From contig JAEWMZ010000136.1 of the NCBI GenBank assembly GCA_023392995.1, positions 1-15,020 on the forward strand: 15,020 bases of DNA, in the 5' to 3' direction. The position numbers and the translations under genes are program-made. This stretch comes from Bacillota bacterium (GTDB taxonomy: Bacteria; Bacillota; Clostridia; Lachnospirales; Lachnospiraceae). Of this stretch, positions 6,172-13,258 are shown in pieces; position 1 is the first letter of the stretch, and each line of letters begins with the position of its first letter. The notes under the pieces are model-generated. The model searched no databases, was not told where the DNA came from, and saw nothing but the letters and a program-made list of their open reading frames with translations.

Positions 6172-6744
6172 TTATCCTAATAGCTTTCTTAATTCATTTG
6201 CATTCTTTAGACCCAACTTCTTTAAAATATTTGTTTTTTGATTTGAGATCGTCTTATTAGCAGATTTGATCCCAATATCATTACCGAGCATTAATTCAAG
6301 AACACCCTTTTCGGCGGAGGATAAATCCTCTAAAATTAATTTTCGAATCAATATCTGATGTGGGGTAGTACCTTTTGCCACTTGATGAATCGTATCACAT
6401 AAAACGGAAAACTGACTTTTGAACAGGTAATCAGAGGCAAAGGCCTTTTTAACGGCATATTCAACTATTTTTACTGATTCCAGAGAGGTTAGAATAATTA
6501 TTTTTGCACCGGACTGTATTTTTATATTTTTGGCGGTTTCTACTCCGTCTAAGTCTGACATGGATAAATTCAGATCCATAATTACGATATGGGGCAGGAA
6601 TCTGCAGGCCAGATCTATTGCAGCACTCGCATTGCCTGCAATACCAATACACTCAATATCGGCTTCTTTTTCAATTTGCTGTCTGATTAGAAATGCAAAA
6701 TCAGCATCATCCTCTACAATCAATACTTTTATCCGGTTATTCAT
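6172..6744 (-). CDS. Two-component response regulator, REC domain plus LuxR-like HTH
   Basis: Cytoplasmic transcription regulator, likely phosphorylated by the kinase encoded just upstream. Counting from the ATG, residues 5-125 form a receiver domain: acidic pair in VEDDAD (D12, D13), phospho-acceptor D57 in IVIMDLNL, T86 in ILTS, and K109 in YLFKSQ. The loop after D57 (DLNLSMSDLDG) is two residues longer than the usual DxxMPxxDG and lacks the proline. Residues about 139-190 resemble a LuxR/GerE-type HTH (SSAEKGVLELMLGNDIGIKS, then ISNQKTNILKKLGLKNANEL), with the recognition-helix region somewhat diverged. The start is placed at ATG 6744, which has AAGGAG 10 bases upstream; the TTG at 6753 is too close to that site. 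The gene overlaps the kinase stop by 8 bases, indicating translational coupling. Confidence 0.88.
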   Translation of the reverse strand: MNNRIKVLIVEDDADFAFLIRQQIEKEADIECIGIAGNASAAIDLACRFLPHIVIMDLNLSMSDLDGVETAKNIKIQSGAKIIILTSLESVKIVEYAVKKAFASDYLFKSQFSVLCDTIHQVAKGTTPHQILIRKLILEDLSSAEKGVLELMLGNDIGIKSANKTISNQKTNILKKLGLKNANELRKLLG

Positions 6745-8131
6745 TTGCTGCAAGCTCCTTACTTTTTGTACGCTTCAAAGGGAAATGTAAAATAAACTGA
6801 GTGCCATTATTTTTATCACTGATTACTTCGATGGAGCCTTGATGCACCTGTATTACGCTTTTGCAATATGATAAACCAATGCCAAAATTAGCATTGTTTC
6901 GCTTGGTAGTGTAGAAGGGCTTGAAGATTTGCTTCAACTGATCGGAAGGAATCCCGATCCCATTGTCGATGATTTTTATACAAAAGCTTTTAGGGGTATA
7001 AAAGGAAGCTATTTCAATGCATCCGTTTTGGAGGATTGCTTCTGTAGCATTTGTGATAATATTACGCAGTACTTCTGTAATAGCCGCTGTATTACATAGA
7101 AGAAAGGCTTCCTCTTTATTACTTACAGCTACCTGGATATTCTTATTATGCGGCATCTGGCAAGACTCCAGAGCCTGATCAATCAGATGCGTAGATAAAC
7201 ATAATTCATTTCCGGCTGTTTGAGGTGAAAAGCATTTATTTGTTTTTTCGGTAAAAGCAATGAGCTGCTTGACAGACCTGTCAATAATTTCAAGCTCCTC
7301 AGGGGAAGTGTTCCCCAGCTTTTTTCTGATGTTATCCATTGACCAGCTTATTTTAGCTATGTGATTTTTCAGCATATGGTTAATATACTGGGTGCTTGCG
7401 TTTGCCGTCTGCATTTCAGAATGCCAGTCATATTTGGTAAAGGAGATTTTGACACCCATAAAGCCTTCTTTATAAGCGATATAGATATAAAATAGTAAAA
7501 CAGCAGCTACAAGATAAATATTATCCTTCCATATCTTTTTTAACCCGTCAAGATTCAGCGCGTGAATGACAAAGATGGTTATTATACAATAATAATAGGG
7601 TAATAGGAGAAACTCCAGGATAATTCTTTTTCTTCTCTTGATTTCGGAGGAGCTTTCATGCTTAACGCTCCGGAACATGAGAAGAGAGCCAATTACCGCA
7701 TATCCAACATTATAAACAGACATACAATACCAAAAGTCAATTCGGTTCAATTGAAAAAATTTAAATTGTCCCGGAGGGTAGATCAATAAATAGGTTGATA
7801 TAATAAGAAGGGTAACTAATTGAATGATAAGGAACACTTTCTTTCTGTTTTTATCCAGATCAGAAAACTTCATGGATAAGGTAATGAAACAAAGGGGGGA
7901 TATAAGATATAGGAATGCGGTTACATAGCTATTGGCGGTAACATAAGCAGCCATATCAACCTGCGGATATTGATGGAGCAGTACAGGCACCACGCTGTCC
8001 ATAAAGAATTCCTTCAACGTGCCCAGAGAAGCCAAAAGATAGCAATAAGCAAACCAACGGTTAATCTTATGATATCGGTCTGAGAAAAAAATAATTGCAG
8101 CAATTACCCATAATGCAATTGTAAAAATCAT
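6737..8131 (-). CDS. Membrane sensor histidine kinase, multi-helix N-terminal domain
   Basis: Senses an unknown signal and phosphorylates the regulator encoded immediately downstream. The first roughly 220 residues hold about seven hydrophobic segments (for example VFLIIQLVTLLIISTYLLIY), with no large extracellular domain, so sensing is probably within the membrane. A dimerisation/phosphotransfer helix carries NHMLKNHIAKI, with His255 (numbering from ATG 8140) the likely phospho-acceptor. The ATPase domain shows the N box EVLRNIITNATEAI (356-369), G1 DNGIGIP (392-398), F box IFKPFYTTK (405-413) and G2 NFGIGLSYC (418-426), all intact. The start is placed at ATG 8131 because GGGAG lies 9 bases upstream; for ATG 8140 the same site would abut the codon. 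The protein has 464 residues from ATG 8131. No confident promoter was found upstream, although a TTCCTA/TAGGAA palindrome lies at 8227-8245. Confidence 0.9.
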   Translation of the reverse strand: MIFTIALWVIAAIIFFSDRYHKINRWFAYCYLLASLGTLKEFFMDSVVPVLLHQYPQVDMAAYVTANSYVTAFLYLISPLCFITLSMKFSDLDKNRKKVFLIIQLVTLLIISTYLLIYPPGQFKFFQLNRIDFWYCMSVYNVGYAVIGSLLMFRSVKHESSSEIKRRKRIILEFLLLPYYYCIITIFVIHALNLDGLKKIWKDNIYLVAAVLLFYIYIAYKEGFMGVKISFTKYDWHSEMQTANASTQYINHMLKNHIAKISWSMDNIRKKLGNTSPEELEIIDRSVKQLIAFTEKTNKCFSPQTAGNELCLSTHLIDQALESCQMPHNKNIQVAVSNKEEAFLLCNTAAITEVLRNIITNATEAILQNGCIEIASFYTPKSFCIKIIDNGIGIPSDQLKQIFKPFYTTKRNNANFGIGLSYCKSVIQVHQGSIEVISDKNNGTQFILHFPLKRTKSKELAANE

Positions 8132-8226
8132 AGTTATCATCTCCCGCCTGCTTCAATGATTACAATTTTATCAGAACTTTCCAGAGATAGCAATCGGATT
8201 GTTGTTACCTCAAAATATACAGAATA

Positions 8227-8245
8227 TTCCTATAAATTTTAGGAA
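8227..8245. promoter_or_regulatory. Palindrome in the divergent kinase/small-protein region
   Basis: TTCCTA (8227-8232) and TAGGAA (8240-8245) flank a 7-base AT centre, and most central bases also match symmetrically. It lies between the divergent kinase gene and the 66-residue small gene, a suitable place for a shared operator. No known regulator consensus was recognised. Confidence 0.3.
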
Positions 8246-8259
8246 ATTACATCACATAC

Positions 8260-8288
8260 TTGCGAATAGCCAGTACAATAATTACAAT
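8260..8288 (+). promoter_or_regulatory. Candidate sigma-A promoter for the 66-residue small gene
   Basis: TTGCGA (8260-8265) and TACAAT (8283-8288) are separated by 17 bases, giving a predicted start near 8295 and a leader of about 68 bases before ATG 8363. Each box has one or two mismatches to consensus. Confidence 0.5.
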
Positions 8289-8362
8289 AAATAGAAGGTC
8301 TTTGCTGCGCAGAGATCACTAAGGTGCAAATGGATTGTAAGCTATCGTAAGGAGGAACATGC

Positions 8363-8563
8363 ATGGAATGTATTTTATGGAGTAAAAAACAGGACAATAA
8401 AAGAATGATTCATATCTATAAGAAATGGCTTGATCTATTGGAAAATAATCAAATTTCAGATGCTTACAATAATCCGGAAATCTTGCAGCTGGCACAAGAT
8501 AGTGGTACTGAAATACGGTTCGCCAACAGTGCAGAATTAAATTACCAACGCAGCAGTAGTTAG
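8363..8563 (+). CDS. Small hypothetical protein (66 residues)
   Basis: I do not recognise a certain family. ATG 8363 follows a perfect GGAGG (8351-8355) at 7 bases and a candidate promoter, and a long terminator-like hairpin lies downstream, so it is a credible gene. It has no membrane segment. Residues 14-50 read as two amphipathic helices, MIHIYKKWLDLLENN and NNPEILQLAQDSGTEI. Their layout resembles Spo0E-like phosphatases (helix, turn, helix with a SQELD motif), but the motif here reads AQDSG and lacks the key aspartate, so activity of that type is unlikely. The polar tail ends in RSSS. It is divergent from the kinase gene, which may hint at a link to that system. Confidence 0.6.
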   Translation: MECILWSKKQDNKRMIHIYKKWLDLLENNQISDAYNNPEILQLAQDSGTEIRFANSAELNYQRSSS

Positions 8564-8647
8564 GAAGAACATTGCTTCCATCGGAAGACATAATTTAGTG
8601 TGATGGTGAAGAAAATAGAACGTTCTTTTTATATTATCATAGGATCA

Positions 8648-8729
8648 AGGAGCTGTCCTAGCATATAGCCCTGAGGATATGGAAAGTCATATTCTTAGGG
8701 CTGTATACTGGGATAGCTCCTATTTTTTT
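8648..8729 (+). terminator. Long hairpin terminator after the small gene
   Basis: AGGAGCT (8648-8654) pairs with AGCTCCT (8715-8721). Further helices inside are ATAGCCCT with AGGGCTGTAT-side bases, and GATATG with CATATT-side bases, forming an extended imperfect stem of about 74 bases. Seven T residues follow at 8723-8729. It separates the small gene from the spoIIIA operon. The length is unusual for a simple terminator. Confidence 0.75.
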
Positions 8730-8784
8730 ATGGTTATAAAAAATTTTACCTTCACACTATTTTTGTAATTCATTTCTTTTTCCA

Positions 8785-8816
8785 GGTTATATTTTCTGAC
8801 CCGGGGAATATATTGT
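8785..8816 (+). promoter_or_regulatory. Weak candidate sigma-E-type promoter for the spoIIIA operon
   Basis: The spoIIIA operon is sigma-E controlled in the mother cell of studied species. Upstream of spoIIIAA, TTATATT (8787-8793) resembles the sigma-E -35 box. AATATATT (8807-8814) partly fits a CATANNNT -10, but the spacing is one base short and the first base is wrong. No strong sigma-A promoter is visible in 8730-8878. The rest of this roughly 315-base gap holds only the terminator hairpin and a small GAACGTTC palindrome near 8617. Confidence 0.25.
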
Positions 8817-8878
8817 TTTAACAGAGAAGGATAAGCTGCCGGAAAGAATCAGGGGAGGCTATCCGATGGGAGGTGTGT

Positions 8879-9853
8879 ATGAATACGAAAGAAGAGCTGC
8901 TAAAGATATTATCCTTGAGACTTCGTAACCTGCTGGGAAAAATGATTCTGGATTTTGAGCTTCTTCAGGAGATCAGACTTCGCATGAATGCGCCGCTCCT
9001 CATCGTATATGCCAATAAAGAGTGCTTCGTGACGGAAGATGCAACAATTGTAGACAACCCTAAGAAAGCAATTATCATTAGCAAAAATGAAATCCGGGAA
9101 ACTATGGAGTATATCAGTAATTACTCACTCTATGCCTTTGAGGATGAAATTCGTCAAGGGTTTATCACTATTAATGGTGGTCATAGAATTGGACTGGCCG
9201 GAAAGGTGATTATGGAAGAGGACTGTGTTAAGGGAATGAAGCATATCTCCTTTATCAATATACGTCTGGCACACCAGGTAAAAGGATGTGCCGACCCGGT
9301 AATTCCTTATCTTATTAATAAACAGGTGAAGGGAATTTATCACACTTTGATTATATCACCACCCAGATGCGGAAAAACAACACTGCTACGGGATATCATA
9401 CGTCAAATCTCCGATGGCAGCAAATATCTGGAAGGAATGAGTGTGGGGGTTGTGGATGAGCGCTCTGAGATCGGAGCCTGTTATATGGGGACACCCCAAA
9501 ATGAATTGGGTATCCGCACGGATGTCTTGGATTGCTGTCCAAAGGCAAAGGGTATGCTGATGCTTATCAGATCCATGTCACCCAGGGTAATTGCTGTCGA
9601 TGAATTAGGTTCTAAAGAAGAGCTGGAAGCCATAGATTATGTTATTGGGTGCGGCTGCAAGCTAATCGCAACGGTTCATGGCACCTCCATCGAGGATATT
9701 CAGAACAAGCCCACTCTGGGAGAATTAGTGAAGAAGCGTTTATTTGACCGCTATATTATTCTAAGCAACCAAAAGGGAATTGGACATTTGGAAGAGATTT
9801 ATGATGCAGATGGCAAAAGGTTATTTACAGGGAAGGAGGACAATCCCTTATGA
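8879..9853 (+). CDS. spoIIIAA: Stage III sporulation protein AA, secretion-type ATPase
   Basis: Peripheral ATPase on the mother-cell face of the SpoIIIA channel, related to type II/IV secretion ATPases; it supports forespore development after engulfment. The family signature appears early as LRMNAPLLI and AFEDEIRQGFITINGGHRIG. Walker A is SPPRCGKTT (160-168 counted from ATG 8879) and Walker B is VIAVDE (237-242), followed by an HGTS-type segment (ATVHGTSIED). The length of 324 residues is normal. ATG 8879 is preferred because GGGAGG (8868-8873) lies 5 bases upstream; the in-frame GTG at 8873 overlaps that site. It is the first gene of the operon and overlaps spoIIIAB by 4 bases. Confidence 0.96.
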   Translation: MNTKEELLKILSLRLRNLLGKMILDFELLQEIRLRMNAPLLIVYANKECFVTEDATIVDNPKKAIIISKNEIRETMEYISNYSLYAFEDEIRQGFITINGGHRIGLAGKVIMEEDCVKGMKHISFINIRLAHQVKGCADPVIPYLINKQVKGIYHTLIISPPRCGKTTLLRDIIRQISDGSKYLEGMSVGVVDERSEIGACYMGTPQNELGIRTDVLDCCPKAKGMLMLIRSMSPRVIAVDELGSKEELEAIDYVIGCGCKLIATVHGTSIEDIQNKPTLGELVKKRLFDRYIILSNQKGIGHLEEIYDADGKRLFTGKEDNPL

Positions 9854-10374
9854 ATATTATGAAAATTATCGGATGTATCTTGGTGATCGGATCATCCAGC
9901 GCAGTGGGTTTTTATTTCAGTGGTGAGCTAAAAAGCAGAATTGAAGACTTAAAGGAATTGCGAAAATTAATCGGTCTGCTCAGGGGTGATATTCGTTATG
10001 CGAACACTCCCTTGCCAGAAGCGATTTATGCCATCACCAGACGCCATAGCAGCAGATTTGATCAGTTCTTTACCTATGTTAGCAAACAACTGAGTGAATT
10101 ATCGGGAGAAACCTTTCAGGTGATCTGGAAGAAGGCGGTGGAATTTGAATTACTGAATAGTGCACTAACAAAGAAGGACAAGTCGAATTTGAAACAGCTG
10201 GGTGAAAACCTTGGATATCTGGATAAGGAAATGCAATTGAATACGATCGATTTATATCTGTCACAGCTGGAGGGTGAGATAGCAGAGCTTTCAAAAAGCG
10301 CAAAGGAAAGAGGATATCTTTATAATACCTTAGGTATCATGGCGGGAGTATTTATTACCATCGTCATGGCTTAG
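9850..10374 (+). CDS. spoIIIAB: Stage III sporulation protein AB
   Basis: Membrane component of the SpoIIIA complex, with similarity to type II secretion GspF-like proteins. The 174-residue protein has an N-terminal membrane segment (IMKIIGCILVIGSSSAVGFY), a long helical cytoplasmic region with ELRKLIGLLRGDIRYANTPL (positions about 36-55), typical of the family, and a C-terminal membrane segment (NTLGIMAGVFITIVMA). It starts at an ATGA overlap with spoIIIAA, so the two are translationally coupled. It is 55 bases upstream of spoIIIAC. Confidence 0.95.
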   Translation: MNIMKIIGCILVIGSSSAVGFYFSGELKSRIEDLKELRKLIGLLRGDIRYANTPLPEAIYAITRRHSSRFDQFFTYVSKQLSELSGETFQVIWKKAVEFELLNSALTKKDKSNLKQLGENLGYLDKEMQLNTIDLYLSQLEGEIAELSKSAKERGYLYNTLGIMAGVFITIVMA

Positions 10375-10428
10375 TATACTGGTACCGGCGGCCTCACAGC
10401 CAAATGACCGATATGTTGGAGGGAATCT

Positions 10429-10626
10429 ATGGACATCTATTTTATATTACGAATAGCATTGGTTGGTATCATGGTCTCGATATTAAACCAGATTTTAAAG
10501 CAATCGGGGAGGGATGATTTAGCCTTTCTGACCAGTCTGGCAGGTCTGGTTCTGGTACTCCTTTGGCTATTACCGCATATCTCGAATTTATTTACGACTC
10601 TTCAGCAATTATTTAATATTGTTTAA
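10429..10626 (+). CDS. spoIIIAC: Stage III sporulation protein AC
   Basis: Small integral membrane protein of 65 residues with two hydrophobic segments joined by QILKQSGRDDLAFLTSLAG, the conserved core of the family. It is thought to sit with AD and AE in the membrane platform of the channel. ATG 10429 follows GGAGGG about 7 bases upstream. Length and order match other Firmicutes. A 118-base gap separates it from spoIIIAD. Confidence 0.95.
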   Translation: MDIYFILRIALVGIMVSILNQILKQSGRDDLAFLTSLAGLVLVLLWLLPHISNLFTTLQQLFNIV

Positions 10627-10744
10627 GGATACATAATGAGTGCCAGGGATACCTAGCAGCAGAAAAGTAAAAGTGCGCAAAAGGTACTTCCTTCCGGGCT
10701 CGAATCGGACTGGCTGTAACCTATGTATTGGAATGGAGCGTTAC

Positions 10745-11128
10745 ATGATAAAAATAGCTATACTTGGAATAATAACGGTCGTGCTTGCGATTATTTTCAG
10801 AAAAGGGAAGGACGAGTATTCCCTCTATATCAGTATTGCTGCCTGCGTCTTAATCTTAATGTGGGGGCTGGGAAAAATGCAGATTATTATGGATGCCATT
10901 AACCAGCTGCAGGGATATATCAAGCTGAACCGTGCGTATACAGGAATTCTGGTTAAAATTATCGGAATCACCTATATCACGGAAATAGCCTCCTCCCTCT
11001 GCAAGGATTCCGGCTACAATGCCATTGGAGAGCAGATAGAGTTAGTAGGCAAATTAAGTATATTAGCAATTAGTATGCCGATTATGTTAGCCATATTAGA
11101 TACGATTAACAGCTTCTTGGAGGTTTGA
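10745..11128 (+). CDS. spoIIIAD: Stage III sporulation protein AD
   Basis: Integral membrane protein of 127 residues in the SpoIIIA platform, related in sequence to SpoIIIAC. The C-terminal part carries GITYITEIASSLCKDSGYNA and IGEQIELVGKLSILAISMPI, both family-typical. The start is placed at ATG 10745, with TGGAG about 6 bases upstream, because from here the protein begins MIKIAILGIITVVLAIIF as in homologues. The frame remains open for 35 codons upstream to a GTG at 10640, but that extension is basic and polar, unlike any SpoIIIAD, and is probably noncoding. It overlaps spoIIIAE at TGATG. Confidence 0.95.
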   Translation: MIKIAILGIITVVLAIIFRKGKDEYSLYISIAACVLILMWGLGKMQIIMDAINQLQGYIKLNRAYTGILVKIIGITYITEIASSLCKDSGYNAIGEQIELVGKLSILAISMPIMLAILDTINSFLEV

Positions 11129-12297
11129 TGCGGATGCTTAATCAACAGAATAAAGCAAAGGAAAAAAGGTATCGGCTAAAGTTGTTCATAATTGCAATGT
11201 TTCTATTTTTCGTCTCTCTGAATGCAAAAACGGTGAAAGCCGCCTCAGGGCTTTCAGATGATTTGGATTATAGTGAAATTCAGTCGGTCATTGATAATGT
11301 ACTTGGAGTGGGAAATGATTTTAACTTTAATGATTATGTCTCAAAGCTGTTAAGCGGGGAGGAGTCCTTTTCTTTATCCTCAATCGCCTCAGAGCTATTT
11401 CAGTCTATCAAAGGCGAAATAAAAGCAAACTTAGATACCTTTGCAAGTTTAATTACAATTTCCTTGATTGCAGCCTTGTTAACGAATTTTTCATCTGCCT
11501 TTAAAAATAATCAGGTTGCGGAAACCGGCTTCTATGTCACTTATCTGCTTTTGTTTGGGTTATTAATCAGTTCGTTTATTATTGCCTCACGGGTGGCGGC
11601 AGAAACAATAGGAGCGGTGCTTGACTTTATGAAGGCTCTTATCCCAACATATCTGATGACAGTAGCCTTTACCTCAGGCTCTACGACCTCGTTGGTATAC
11701 TATGAAGCAGCCTTGGGATTGATTACTCTGGTGAATTTTATTATGATCCGGCTGGTTATTCCAATGATTGATTTTTATCTGGTTATCATGCTGGCAAATA
11801 ATCTATCCAAAGAGGACATGCTTTCCAGATTAGCGGATTTGTTTTCCCTTGGTATCAGTTGGCTGTTAAAGAGCTTATTGGCGATTGTCGTCGGCTTCAG
11901 TGCTATTAAGGGATTAATTGTACCGGTAGTGGATCAGGTTAAGCGTTCTGCCTTTTATAAGGCCTCCGAAGCAATTCCGGGAATTGGAGATGCCTTTGGC
12001 AGTATAACGGAGACTATTTTAGGTGCCGGAGTTATTCTTAAAAATTCAATCGGTGTAACAGGGTTGATTGTGATTATAATAATTACCGCCGTACCATTTT
12101 TAAAGCTTGCTGTGATTACGGTGATATATAAAGCCGGAAGTGCAGCTTTACAACCTATTTCGGACAAGCGCTTCATAGAATGCATTAGTGCAACTGCGAA
12201 ATCAACAGCATTACTTTTGCAGACGGTATTTGTTGGCGCGGTATTATTCATGCTGGCAATTACCATTGTTGCGGTTACCACCGGCAGTGTTAAGTAA
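11128..12297 (+). CDS. spoIIIAE: Stage III sporulation protein AE
   Basis: Polytopic membrane protein of the SpoIIIA complex. An N-terminal signal-like segment (LKLFIIAMFLFFVSLNAKTVKA, given here only as its hydrophobic core FIIAMFLFFVSL) ends in a possible cleavage site near VKA. A hydrophilic stretch follows (residues about 40-95), then about seven or eight membrane segments. Family-typical parts are DFMKALIPTYLMTVAF, GISWLLKSLLAIVVGFSAIK and AISATAK-like SATAKSTALLLQTVF near the end. The 389-residue length is normal. ATG 11128 overlaps the spoIIIAD stop; GGAGG lies at 11119-11123, so ATG 11134 is an alternative. In this window 331 noncoding bases follow before spoIIIAF. Confidence 0.96.
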   Translation: MRMLNQQNKAKEKRYRLKLFIIAMFLFFVSLNAKTVKAASGLSDDLDYSEIQSVIDNVLGVGNDFNFNDYVSKLLSGEESFSLSSIASELFQSIKGEIKANLDTFASLITISLIAALLTNFSSAFKNNQVAETGFYVTYLLLFGLLISSFIIASRVAAETIGAVLDFMKALIPTYLMTVAFTSGSTTSLVYYEAALGLITLVNFIMIRLVIPMIDFYLVIMLANNLSKEDMLSRLADLFSLGISWLLKSLLAIVVGFSAIKGLIVPVVDQVKRSAFYKASEAIPGIGDAFGSITETILGAGVILKNSIGVTGLIVIIIITAVPFLKLAVITVIYKAGSAALQPISDKRFIECISATAKSTALLLQTVFVGAVLFMLAITIVAVTTGSVK

Positions 12298-12436
12298 TTT
12301 CGTTTTGAAACAATTTGCTTTTCAAATTTCAGAAACGGAGAAACTCAAAAACAGGGGCATTTTTATACATATATAATTTTGTATTATGCTGAATTTGTTA
12401 ATATTAGGCAATTGGGAAACAATATTAGTTTTTGTA

Positions 12437-12526
12437 ATTGTATACACAGCAGATACTATCTCTACGCTCAAACGTTTCTTTCGGACTTAGCTTCCGCTTC
12501 GAAACAGTATCTGCTGCGTATACAAT
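12437..12526. repeat. 90-bp near-perfect palindrome between spoIIIAE and spoIIIAF
   Basis: A 21-base arm at 12437-12457 (ATTGTATACACAGCAGATAC plus T) matches the inverse of 12506-12526 with one mismatch. The 48-base centre folds again: GTTTC (12474-12478) with GAAAC (12501-12505), and CGGA (12482-12485) with TCCG (12493-12496). No T-tract follows on either strand, so it is not a standard terminator. It looks like an inserted palindromic repeat or a cruciform/RNA-processing element. The rest of the gap (12298-12628) shows AT-rich sequence with no open gene. Confidence 0.85.
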
Positions 12527-12578
12527 ATCTTCAGTGAATGAGTTACGCTATTACCTATTGTTAATATGTGAGAAAGGA

Positions 12579-12617
12579 AAAGCTTCCGGGCTCCTTATAA
12601 GGATGATGGAAGGCTTT
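12579..12617 (+). promoter_or_regulatory. Hairpin just upstream of the spoIIIAF ribosome site
   Basis: AAAGC-TTCC (12579-12587) pairs with GGAAG-GCTTT (12608-12617) with one bulged base, enclosing the palindrome CCTTATAAGG. AGGA (12620-12623) and ATG 12629 follow directly. It may protect a processed 5' end or tune spoIIIAF translation. Confidence 0.35.
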
Positions 12618-12628
12618 GCAGGATCGCT

Positions 12629-13252
12629 ATGGAGGAACTGTACACCTGGATTCGTAATATCGTAGTGTATATGATTATGAATACCATTGTTATGAATCTG
12701 CTTGGTAACAAAAGCTATAAAAAATATATCAGCATTGTTTCAGGGATGATTCTGGTTCTTATCGTAATTACACCAATTCTTAGATTAGTAAAGCTGGATC
12801 AAAGCTTGGATTATTTTTTTGACTCAAAAAACTTTGTGGTAGATACCTCAGAATTTCAAAGCGAACTAAAAGGCGTGGAGAAGGAGCAGCAGGAAGCGGT
12901 TTTTACAGAATTTGAGAATGAGATAAAGGAGCAGGTAAAGGGATTGCTCCAAAAGAAGAATATTTCGCTGGAATCAATGGATGTTATATTTAATACGGAC
13001 AGTAAAAGTGAAGGTTTCGGAAGTATTGAGGCGATGAAAATTAATGCGGTTGCCAAGGAGAAGCAGGAGTCCTCGGATAAAAACAGGCTGAATATAGATG
13101 AAATAAAAATAGCGCAAATCGCAATTGGAGAGGAAGATAAAACCTCCGAAAAAAAAGTTCCTTCTCCAATGGAAATAACTATAAAAAAAGAGCTGGCGGA
13201 CTTCTATAATATCGAACAAGGTAATATAAATATAAGTATACAGGGAGGATAA
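12629..13252 (+). CDS. spoIIIAF: Stage III sporulation protein AF
   Basis: Membrane protein with a soluble ring-building-motif domain; with AG and AH it helps build the channel between mother cell and forespore. It starts MEELYTWIRNIVVYMI, the family N-terminus, and has two membrane segments (about residues 9-27 and 36-55, the second ending ILVLIVITPIL). A soluble domain rich in E, K and Q follows, ending in the ring-building fold (MEITIKKELADFYNIEQGNI). The 207-residue length is normal. AGGA lies 5 bases before ATG 12629, a weak site just behind a hairpin. spoIIIAG follows after 6 bases. Confidence 0.93.
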   Translation: MEELYTWIRNIVVYMIMNTIVMNLLGNKSYKKYISIVSGMILVLIVITPILRLVKLDQSLDYFFDSKNFVVDTSEFQSELKGVEKEQQEAVFTEFENEIKEQVKGLLQKKNISLESMDVIFNTDSKSEGFGSIEAMKINAVAKEKQESSDKNRLNIDEIKIAQIAIGEEDKTSEKKVPSPMEITIKKELADFYNIEQGNINISIQGG

Positions 13253-13258
13253 GTTGGT

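Noticed and set aside
8319..8591. 90-codon minus-strand frame opposite the small 66-residue gene
   Set aside because: No ribosome site or promoter on that strand, while the plus-strand gene has GGAGG and promoter boxes.
10640..10744. Extended SpoIIIAD beginning at GTG 10640
   Set aside because: The extension has no resemblance to the family and ATG 10745 has its own ribosome site and gives the canonical N-terminus.
12325..12339. CodY-like site (AAATTTCAGAAAC) upstream of spoIIIAF
   Set aside because: About 11 of 15 positions match in very AT-rich DNA, and its place mid-operon makes chance likely.
12438..12665. 75-codon open frame in the spoIIIAE-spoIIIAF gap
   Set aside because: It lies across the palindrome, has no ribosome site, and overlaps the spoIIIAF start in another frame. 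The spoIIIAF protein is unmistakable.
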